Shown here: piece after piece, positions 17,153 through 22,986 of the stretch
Layout of the letters: each line of letters starts with the position of its first letter
Position numbering within the stretch: the first letter of the stretch is position 1
NCBI GenBank assembly: GCA_018241265.1
Contig: JAFEEF010000010.1
Coordinates: forward strand, 1 to 64,000
Direction of reading: 5' to 3'
DNA from: Pseudomonadota bacterium
GTDB lineage: Bacteria > Pseudomonadota > Gammaproteobacteria > Burkholderiales > Burkholderiaceae_C
DNA length: 64,000 nt
Notes under the pieces: model-generated
Seen by the model: the letters and a program-made list of their open reading frames with translations, nothing else
Databases searched by the model: none
Told to the model about the DNA's origin: nothing
Program-made: the position numbers and the translations under genes

Positions 17153-18079
17153 TCAATCGAACGCGGCATTCAACAGCGCGGCCAGCCGCACGCCGGCCTT
17201 CGACAGCCGGCTGCGCACCAGCGGCAGCGCACGCGCGTCGTAGTGCGCGTCGAGCGTGACGACCGATCGGCCCTGCGCATCGCGCTGCAAGGCCCCGGCG
17301 TCGAAGCGGTAGGCGACCGCGCGGGCCGCCGCGTTCGACTCGCGCGCCCAGTCGGCCGGTCGGCCCGCGGCCCAGGCGCCGGCCTCGCGCGGCGCGATGC
17401 GGCGGTTCATTCGGGCCGCGATGGTGCGCGGAGGTCCGCCGAGCGCATCGACCAGATGCACGTCCCAATAGGCGTGCAGGTTGTCGATGACATGGGCCCC
17501 TCCGGGTCCGCGCACCGCCAGATCGTTGCCGCCGTGGTCCCTGCGCGTGGCCGCGTGCAGCGGCTGGTGCAGATCACCGACGAGGTGGATCATGAACTTC
17601 AGCGCCAGCAGCCGCTCGCCGCGCGGCAGCGTGCGGTCGCGCAATTCGGCATCGAACTGCTCGACCTTGTCGATCACGCAGGCTTCGGCCGGGCCGGCGC
17701 TCGCGGGCGTGCCGGGCGTCAGCGGCGGATCGCCATGGCAGGCAGCATCGAGATCGGGCCGGTCGACATCGATGTCGACGAAATGCCAGAAGCGCGTGCC
17801 GAGGTACTGCACGCGGCTGCCGTTGCGATCGGCATCGCGGTAGCGATCGGCCCAGGTGGCGCGGCTTGCGAAGTCGGGTGGCGTCAGCGTGTCGGCGTCT
17901 CTCGCCAGCAGCGCATCGACGCCGCGCCGTGCCGCCGGCGTGAGGCGCGCGTAGGCGATCGTCGCGATGATCACGTGCCCCGCGTCGCCCCATGCGACGG
18001 CCGGCGGCGCAAAGACCAGCGTGGCCGACGCGGCGAACACCGCGACCGATTTGCGCCGCCGCGAACGGCGCGCCGTCAT
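17153..18079 (-). CDS. Secreted S1/P1-type zinc nuclease
   Basis: A 308-residue protein of the S1/P1 nuclease family, which cleaves single-stranded DNA and RNA using three zinc ions. A signal peptide ends at about VAWGD. In this family the mature N-terminal Trp is itself a zinc ligand, and cleavage before WGDAGH would expose it. Other ligand motifs are visible: HFVDIDV, KFMIHLVGDLHQPLHA, DHGGND and NLHAYWD. Length is normal for the family. The start at 18079 overlaps the stop of the nitroreductase gene by ATGA, so the two are co-transcribed. Likely role is periplasmic or extracellular nucleic-acid breakdown for nutrient gain. Confidence 0.92.
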   Translation of the reverse strand: MTARRSRRRKSVAVFAASATLVFAPPAVAWGDAGHVIIATIAYARLTPAARRGVDALLARDADTLTPPDFASRATWADRYRDADRNGSRVQYLGTRFWHFVDIDVDRPDLDAACHGDPPLTPGTPASAGPAEACVIDKVEQFDAELRDRTLPRGERLLALKFMIHLVGDLHQPLHAATRRDHGGNDLAVRGPGGAHVIDNLHAYWDVHLVDALGGPPRTIAARMNRRIAPREAGAWAAGRPADWARESNAAARAVAYRFDAGALQRDAQGRSVVTLDAHYDARALPLVRSRLSKAGVRLAALLNAAFD

Positions 18080-18870
18080 GACTTCATGAAGCCGCGCTCT
18101 TCGAGCAGGCGACGCAGCGCCGCCGAATCCGCGGCGAAGCGATCCGGGTCGTACTTGATCTTGCTCGTGTAGAACTGCGCCAGCGACGTGATGCCGTGCG
18201 CCTGCATACGCTCGATCATCTCGGTGCCGAGCGCGCGATAGCGCTCCCAACCGCGGCACTCGCGGTCGCCGTAGCGCGCGTCGATGTCGTCCGGCGTCGG
18301 ACGCTGGTAACGCTCGTCGTGGATCCAGGCCGCCGCGGGCAGCCGGTCGCGCGCCGCGGGCGCTTCGGCCGGCCAACCGACGACCATGCTGGTGGCCGGC
18401 AGGCAGTTCTCGGGCAGCTCGAGGAAGTCGGCGATCGCGCCCATCGAATGCAGGGTCGTGCCCATGTAGCAGATCCCCAGGCCATGCGACTCGAGCGCGA
18501 GTGCCGCGGTTTGCGCCAGGATGATCGCGTCGAACGACGACACGTGCCAACTGATCAGATCGGCGAAGCCCGGCCGCGCGTCGCGTTGCGCGAGCCAGCG
18601 GCGGGTGCGGTAGGTGTCGGCGCAGAAGGTCAGCACGAGCGGCGCCTCCAGCACCATGGGTTGATCGAAGTGCAGCTCGCACAGTCGCTTCTTGCGTTCC
18701 GGGTCGCGCGTCTTGACGACCGAGACCATGTTGAGGTTGCCGCTCGACGACGACCCGGCGAGCGCCTCCGTGAGCACGCGGTCGACGAGCGCGTCGTCGA
18801 CCGGCCGGTCTTCATAGCTTCGGATCGAGCGATGCGCGGTCAGCAAACGGGACAAGTCGGCGGGATTCAT
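18076..18870 (-). CDS. Nitroreductase family FMN oxidoreductase
   Basis: A 264-residue nitroreductase-fold protein. The start region MNPADLSRLLTAHRSIRSYE contains the RSIRxY motif that contacts FMN phosphate. AGSSSSGNLNMVSVV and ESHGLGICYMGTTL are the other FMN-pocket segments. Family members reduce nitro groups, quinones or similar acceptors using NAD(P)H; the natural substrate is not predictable. The start at 18870 has an upstream CGGAGCC site and gives the usual N-terminus. The stop overlaps the start of the S1/P1 nuclease gene. Confidence 0.9.
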   Translation of the reverse strand: MNPADLSRLLTAHRSIRSYEDRPVDDALVDRVLTEALAGSSSSGNLNMVSVVKTRDPERKKRLCELHFDQPMVLEAPLVLTFCADTYRTRRWLAQRDARPGFADLISWHVSSFDAIILAQTAALALESHGLGICYMGTTLHSMGAIADFLELPENCLPATSMVVGWPAEAPAARDRLPAAAWIHDERYQRPTPDDIDARYGDRECRGWERYRALGTEMIERMQAHGITSLAQFYTSKIKYDPDRFAADSAALRRLLEERGFMKS

Positions 18871-19150
18871 CGTGGCTCCGTGGCGGCGGATCGGACAAGG
18901 GGAACGGCCCGTGATGATCGCAGAACCGATCGCCCTGCGGCTTTCGGCAGCGGCGTCTTGATGCAACTGCGAACAATGCGAGCCGGCGCCCCCGCGCATC
19001 GGGTCTCGCGCCGTCCGCATACGTCAACGGGAGGATGACGCGCCGACCGGCCGCAGCCAAGACTGGTTCTCGTGCGGCCGCTTCCGGCCGCGCAGAGGAA
19101 GCCGGCCCCTGCTCAGCGCCGGCATGTCTCCCGAGACAGGAGCTTCTTTC

Positions 19151-19414
19151 ATGACCACCCCTTACACCGTCGTCGCGATGAGCTGGTCGAACGACGGCAC
19201 GAGCATCGACACCGACAGCCTCGTCGTGACGGCCGGCTGCAAGCGTTGCCCGACCGGTACCGACATCCAAGGCGGCCCGCTCGCGACGGCCGGTGCGCCG
19301 GCGTCGGTCTTCGTGTTCCAGTTCCCTTCGCTCCTGGCGGCGACGAACTGGAAGAACTCGAACTCGTCGAACTTCGACATGATCTGTTGGCTGCCCACCG
19401 GCGGCTGCTGCTGA
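19151..19414 (+). CDS. Small protein of unknown function ending in a Cys-rich tail
   Basis: An 87-residue reading frame that I do not recognise. It begins MTTPYTVVAMSWSNDGTS and carries a GCKRCPTG motif in the middle and the terminal sequence CWLPTGGCC. It has an AGGAGC ribosome site eight bases before the ATG and is closed by a very strong intrinsic terminator 10 bases after the stop, so it looks like a self-contained transcription unit. No signal peptide or membrane helix is evident. The Cys pattern could bind metal, form disulfides, or mark a modified-peptide precursor, but no modifying enzyme is next to it. Confidence 0.6.
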   Translation: MTTPYTVVAMSWSNDGTSIDTDSLVVTAGCKRCPTGTDIQGGPLATAGAPASVFVFQFPSLLAATNWKNSNSSNFDMICWLPTGGCC

Positions 19415-19424
19415 CGGCGGGTTG

Positions 19425-19454
19425 CCGCGGCGCGCTCGGGCGCGCCGCGGTTTT
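19425..19454 (+). terminator. Intrinsic terminator after the small Cys-tailed gene
   Basis: A perfect 11-bp GC-rich hairpin, CCGCGGCGCGC at 19425-19435 paired with 19440-19450 around a TCGG loop, is followed at once by TTTT. It lies 10 bases after the stop of the 87-residue gene. Confidence 0.88.
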
Positions 19455-19535
19455 GAGAACGCTTCAGGAGGGCTTCAGGACACGCCGGACGGCCGGGGCG
19501 AGAGTGGTGCCACACACAGTCCGCAGGAGCCCGCC

Positions 19536-19724
19536 ATGACCGGCCGCACCGCCATCCCCTGGATCGATCGTTTCGTCGTCAGGCTCGCCGGCCTGGGCAT
19601 GCCGGCATCGATCGACGAATTGCAGCGCCTGGCGTGGGAGCTGTACCCCGACCTGCACGAGGTCGCGCCGGAGGAGGTCGCCGAGCTCGAATGGCGGGAG
19701 GCTGCGCAGCGGCGCTGCCACTGA
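19536..19724 (+). CDS. Small hypothetical protein
   Basis: A 62-residue frame (MTGRTAIPWIDRFVVRLAGL at the start, an acidic helix VAPEEVAELEWREAAQRR at the end) with a clear CGCAGGAG ribosome site before its ATG. Predicted mainly helical and soluble. I do not recognise it. It follows the terminator of the previous gene and precedes an anomalous low-GC stretch. Confidence 0.5.
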   Translation: MTGRTAIPWIDRFVVRLAGLGMPASIDELQRLAWELYPDLHEVAPEEVAELEWREAAQRRCH

Positions 19725-20119
19725 ACGGGACGATGTCTTGCCCGGTTGGGCGCGAACGCCGTCAAAGCGCGTTGCGCCATCGGGCTTGAAGTTCAACGGG
19801 CGGCTGGGGTCAGGCCCGGCGCAGAGGAGCATGCTCGCGAAGACGCCGCATGTGCCGCCCGTTCGATGGCCCTGAGGCCCTCGCTGTCATAGGCGACAGC
19901 ATGAGAAATCGATCCGCGACCGCTGCAAGGTGATGCCGTCGGCTGTGGCCGAAGGCGTGGGTGTCAAGGCCGCGTGGTTGTTGGCAGGGTGCGAAGGTGA
20001 TCCCCCACTCAGGGCGGCGTAAACCCGTTTGTCCGTCCTCGGTTGGCATAGGGGGTCAGATACCGATGACAACGCGCCTCGGCACGAGGTTGCCCGCCCT
20101 CGCTTCACGAAAGATGGGG
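19725..20119. other. Non-coding stretch, possible mobile-element debris
   Basis: No convincing gene is seen in these 395 bases. Base composition becomes less GC-rich than the surroundings from about 19860 onward. Phrases such as GAAGGTGATCCCCCACT resemble ends of insertion sequences, but no transposase frame or pair of inverted repeats could be identified by eye. It borders the toxin-antitoxin pair and may mark the left limit of the accessory zone. Confidence 0.3.
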
Positions 20120-20542
20120 CTAGGCTTTCGGGAACCAAGGTTCTACGCATCCTGGCGCCAATGGAAACTTGGAGAGTTCGGCGGGCGTGGCTCTGTAGAC
20201 CTTGCCGATGAAGGGAGGCGAGCGACCATCCAAGAAGGCTGCGATGCGGGGCAGCGTGCGAACGAAGTTGTGAGCCAACTCCGCCGAGGTCGCCTGACCT
20301 ACCAAGATCAGCAGCTGGACCTTGAAGCGCTTGACCGCGGCCAGCCCGTTGGACACGTACCGAATTCGGCTGTTGTGCGACACAGCAATTCGGCCCATTG
20401 CGCCGCAGTGCTCGAGCCACTCTTCGTCGCTGCCGTCGGGCTGGAAGAGGTCTCCATGTCGCTCAACGACGATGCCAGCCTCCGTGAGGATGCGCGGAAA
20501 CTGCTTTCCGAAATCTCGGTCGGTGAAGTAGACCCGACTCAC
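20120..20542 (-). CDS. VapC45-type PIN-like toxin
   Basis: A 140-residue protein with the layout of VapC45-like PIN domains: VYFTDRDFGKQFPRILTEAG at the start, then GSDEEWLEHCG and a SRIRYVSNGLAAV segment. Family members are presumed RNases using a cluster of Asp/Glu residues. Here Asp-8, Asp-10 and the Asp-Glu-Glu of GSDEEW are present. The position before SRIRY, often TRD in relatives, reads SHN, so one acidic residue may be missing. Its start overlaps the stop of the DUF433 gene by ATGA, as in a two-gene toxin-antitoxin operon with the antitoxin first. Base composition is lower in GC than the flanking genes, suggesting acquisition. Confidence 0.75.
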   Translation of the reverse strand: MSRVYFTDRDFGKQFPRILTEAGIVVERHGDLFQPDGSDEEWLEHCGAMGRIAVSHNSRIRYVSNGLAAVKRFKVQLLILVGQATSAELAHNFVRTLPRIAAFLDGRSPPFIGKVYRATPAELSKFPLAPGCVEPWFPKA

Positions 20543-21228
20543 GCCGCCCGGGAGTAGAGCACCGCTTGCTCGATCTCGTCGCGCGACAGGTCGTAGTCAT
20601 CGGCCAGCGCCTCAACCGTCTCGCCGGCGTCAATGCGGTCGGCGATCGCTGCCGTAGAAATCCCCGCTCGGCGAACGATCGGGCGCCCGAAGGCGACGTG
20701 CGGATCGATAGCGATGGGGCGCTCGGCCGCCCGCTGCGTGGCGTCGATGTAGGGATACAGCCGCACAGGGAATTGCCACTCGTCCCACTCGACCCGCTGG
20801 AGGTGGTCCTCGAACATCTTGCGCATCGCCAACTGGCCGGAGGCGCTGAGGTTGATCAGCTCCACGTAGCGGTCAAGGAAGACTTGGCCCGCGTGCGTTC
20901 GAAGCTCGGGGCTGAGGAGGAGGCGATGAAGCTGTAGCTTCTTTTCGGCGTAGGCAATCGCCTTGCGAAGCTCCGCCAGCGCGACACCGTGCTCCGTCCG
21001 CAACGCCCGAAGCACATGGGCCTCGATCAGGTTGTAGAAGGAAACCTGCAGGGGCTGCGCACTCGCCGGCTTGATCAGCGGGTGGAACGTGGCCTGGGCA
21101 TCGCCCTTGGGGTAGGCGCGTCCGACCAGCCAAGTCCTCAAGGTTGCGGCAGGCAGGCGCAGGTAGCGCGCGGCCTCAGCAGGGCCGTACGCTGGTTGGT
21201 TGCGGATATCTGACGCGTCTGCCTTCAT
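20539..21228 (-). CDS. DUF433-domain antitoxin (VapB45-like)
   Basis: A 229-residue protein. The N-terminus has a MerR-like helix-turn-helix (YGPAEAARYLRLPAATLRTW, residues about 12-35), fitting autoregulation of its own operon. The middle is helical. The C-terminal 60 residues form a DUF433 domain with GRPIVRRAGISTAAIADRID and GETVEALADDYDLSRDEIEQ, the usual antitoxin partner of VapC45-like toxins. The ATG at 21228 gives the expected N-terminus; a longer frame to 21339 has no support. No clear ribosome site is seen. It is the first gene of the pair. Confidence 0.78.
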   Translation of the reverse strand: MKADASDIRNQPAYGPAEAARYLRLPAATLRTWLVGRAYPKGDAQATFHPLIKPASAQPLQVSFYNLIEAHVLRALRTEHGVALAELRKAIAYAEKKLQLHRLLLSPELRTHAGQVFLDRYVELINLSASGQLAMRKMFEDHLQRVEWDEWQFPVRLYPYIDATQRAAERPIAIDPHVAFGRPIVRRAGISTAAIADRIDAGETVEALADDYDLSRDEIEQAVLYSRAA

Positions 21229-21505
21229 CGGGGGTCGTCGGGCGGTTCTGCCTCTGTCGCGGGCCGATTGTCCGGCGGCGCTGGCTGAGGCTCGTTGATC
21301 TTGCCTTAAATGGTGTAGTTGATGGGTGGTTTTCGTCAATCACTCAGCTCCACCTAGAGGTACTTTCGGCGGAGTGTTCCGCCGCGGCGGCATCGCGGCG
21401 CAACCAGGCGTCGGCGGCGCGCGCCGGGTCGCGTTTGCCGACGCGGTACTCCTTGATCCGCTGCACGCCAACGTCGCTGTGTTGCACGTTGCGGAGGGAT
21501 TGTCC
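21229..21505 (-). other. Region between antitoxin gene and split tRNA, with a short unrecognised frame
   Basis: High-GC host-like sequence from about 21350 to 21500 contains a minus-strand frame with the segment RIKEYRVGKRDPARAADAWL. It could be a remnant of a host gene that once followed the tRNA-Ser gene. It has no convincing start or ribosome site and I cannot assign it. The part from 21229 to 21350 is less GC-rich and probably holds the promoter of the toxin-antitoxin operon. Confidence 0.25.
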
Positions 21506-21562
21506 TGGCGGAGGCGTGGGATTCGAACCCACGGAGGGCTCGCGCCCTCGCCGGTTTTCAAG
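21506..21562 (-). pseudogene. 3' half of a split tRNA-Ser(UGA) gene
   Basis: On the minus strand these 57 bases run from the anticodon loop (CTTGAAAAC) through the long variable arm (GGCGAGGGCGCGAGCCC), the T arm (GTGGGTTCGAATCCCAC) and the acceptor strand to a encoded CCA (21506-21508). The D arm and 5' acceptor strand are absent; they are found 1.2 kb away at 22781-22821. The acceptor strand reads GCCTCC, one base short of the GCCTTCC needed to pair with that 5' half. This suggests decay after the gene was split. Confidence 0.88.
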
Positions 21563-21646
21563 TTTTGCGGGGCTTAGGTCGGTTGGGCTGGCTGCGCTCT
21601 AGCCTATTGCGAGCAGGCGCGAGCGTTGCGCGCAGCCCTACAGCCC

Positions 21647-22540
21647 CTATGCCTGCGGTGCTGGACTGGGCGCGGCTTGCGGTGCTGGTGCGGGTGCCGA
21701 CGTATCGACGTTGTGCGCTTTGAGGAATGCTTCGACGGCCTCGACAACAGTACGGGCCTTGAACACGATGCCGAGGTCGATCATCTCTTGCTGTTGCGCC
21801 ATCGGCTGAACCTGTGTGGGAATCGGCACAGGAACGATCTGGTTCAGATGGGTGCGGAAGAAGACTGCGGCGATCACGCCGACAAAGTGGAAGCGCGAAC
21901 CAATCACCGTTCCGCCATCTTTCGTGGCCCAGCTTCCCTGATTGAGGATGAAAACAGGGCTGCCGCTCGATCCGCCAAACACCGATGCATCGATAAGAAA
22001 GCGAGGCGTGCCCTCAAAGTCCACCTCGATGGGACTGGCGGTAGTTCCGCGACGAGCGACGGGCAGTAGGTTCTTACTGTCCCACACACCGTTCGGGTAG
22101 CCGATGAACGTCACCGACTCCACAGCGTCCAACTCCGCGACTTGCTGCGGTGTCGGAATCATGTCGCTGGAAACGTAGCGATAGAAAAGATCGACGTTGT
22201 GTTGCCGCTTGATGTGCATTTCCAGCGGAGCGAATGGGCAAATGGCAATATCAATGTTCGGGTCTGGATGCTCGAACCACGCCTGCGCCCAGTCATCAAT
22301 GCGTAGCCGAAAGCCATTGCCAAGGGTGGGCAACGTGTCGCGGCGCTGAAGGAACGAAAGCGCTCCCTCGCGCATACCCATCACGACATGCTTGTTCGTC
22401 ACCACGAATGGAAAGGTCTGTTCACCGACCTTGTGAGAGAAGAAGAACCCAGTGCCAGAACCCTGCGCGCCGTTCGCTGTGACGGTGTCAATTCGCACCG
22501 TGGTGAAGAAAAGCTGTTCGGCGATGGTCTTGGGCTGCAT
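21647..22540 (-). CDS. Trypsin-like serine protease in the tRNA insertion
   Basis: A 297-residue protein with a chymotrypsin/trypsin-like fold. The triad is readable: His in VVTNKHVV, Asp in PNIDIAIC and Ser in VFGGSSGSPVF. The C-terminus has a Pro/Ala/Gln tail (PAPAPQAAPSPAPQA). No signal peptide is seen (start MQPKTIAEQLFFTTVRI), so it is probably cytoplasmic, unlike DegP-type periplasmic proteases, and no PDZ domain follows. An AGGAAG ribosome site precedes the ATG. It is the only protein gene between the two halves of the split tRNA. Cytoplasmic trypsin-like proteases appear as effectors in several bacterial defence systems, so a defence role is plausible but unproven. Confidence 0.85.
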   Translation of the reverse strand: MQPKTIAEQLFFTTVRIDTVTANGAQGSGTGFFFSHKVGEQTFPFVVTNKHVVMGMREGALSFLQRRDTLPTLGNGFRLRIDDWAQAWFEHPDPNIDIAICPFAPLEMHIKRQHNVDLFYRYVSSDMIPTPQQVAELDAVESVTFIGYPNGVWDSKNLLPVARRGTTASPIEVDFEGTPRFLIDASVFGGSSGSPVFILNQGSWATKDGGTVIGSRFHFVGVIAAVFFRTHLNQIVPVPIPTQVQPMAQQQEMIDLGIVFKARTVVEAVEAFLKAHNVDTSAPAPAPQAAPSPAPQA

Positions 22541-22574
22541 GCACGCTTCCTGTTTCGGCGCTGCGCTATTTTGA

Positions 22575-22664
22575 TGGCGGTGGGTCAGGGATTCGAACCC
22601 TGGAAGGGGTCACCCCCTTGCTAGTTTTCAAGACTAGTGCCTTCAACCGCTCGGCCAACCCACC
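22575..22664 (-). tRNA. tRNA-Ser(UGA), complete, carried inside the insertion
   Basis: Reading the minus strand, GGTGGGT pairs with ACCCACC as a 7-bp acceptor stem. The D arm contains GGCCGAGCGGTTGAAGGC. The anticodon stem-loop is ACTAGTCTTGAAAACTAGC with anticodon TGA. A long variable arm typical of serine tRNAs follows, then T arm CAGGGTTCGAATCCCTG, discriminator G and an encoded CCA (22575-22577). Total length is 90 nt. It is intact, whereas the native gene of the same anticodon is split around the insertion, so it probably supplies the tRNA-Ser(UGA) function. Confidence 0.95.
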
Positions 22665-22780
22665 GTTTTCTGTGACGTGCTAGCAATCCGCTAAACGGCG
22701 CAAGCTACAGCGCCAATGCGAACACGCTAACACGTTGTTTTTACTCTGCTTTTTGTTGCTCGCGCACCGCCTGAACGTAA

Positions 22781-22821
22781 GTTTTCAAGACCGATGCCTT
22801 CAACCGCTCGGCCAGCCTTCC
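22781..22821 (-). pseudogene. 5' half of a split tRNA-Ser(UGA) gene
   Basis: On the minus strand these 41 bases read as the 5' acceptor strand GGAAGGC, TG, the D arm GCCGAGCGGTTGAAGGC and the anticodon arm to TCTTGAAAAC, where tRNA similarity stops and TTACGTTCAGG begins. Its continuation is the 3' half at 21506-21562. Together they give about 89 nt of tRNA-Ser(UGA), clearly distinct from the intact copy at 22575-22664. The rest of 22665-22986 holds no gene and should contain the tricorn gene promoter. Confidence 0.88.
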
Positions 22822-22986
22822 GTGAGCGCGGAGTGTAGTCGCCACGCCGCGCCACAGCGCGACGGCCCGTGTGCACCGCAGCCGTCCCATCCCCAACCCG
22901 GCCGATGTGCCGGCCATTCGACTGCGCTCATACTCTCGCGCTCTTGCCGCCCCGCGCGGCGTCACGCCGCCCAGCCCCCTCGCGCC

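Larger units (their letters stand above)
21554..22789. mobile_element. 1.2-kb insertion in the anticodon loop of tRNA-Ser, bounded by GTTTTCAAG repeats
   Basis: The nine-base direct repeat GTTTTCAAG occurs at 21554-21562 and 22781-22789. Left of the first copy is the 3' half of a tRNA-Ser gene, and right of the second copy is its 5' half. Joining the halves through one repeat recreates a tRNA-Ser(UGA) with a fully paired anticodon stem. Between them lie a trypsin-like protease gene and a complete, different tRNA-Ser(UGA) gene. The latter also contains GTTTTCAAG (22624-22632). No integrase or transposase frame exists in the insert. Its base composition is clearly lower in GC than the flanks. 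The repeat behaves like an attachment core of an anticodon-loop-specific tyrosine recombinase, but this is inference. Confidence 0.8.

Noticed and set aside
19725-20119. Complete insertion sequence next to the toxin gene
   Set aside because: Some phrases resemble insertion-sequence ends, but there is neither a transposase frame nor matching inverted repeats, so only a low-confidence note was kept.
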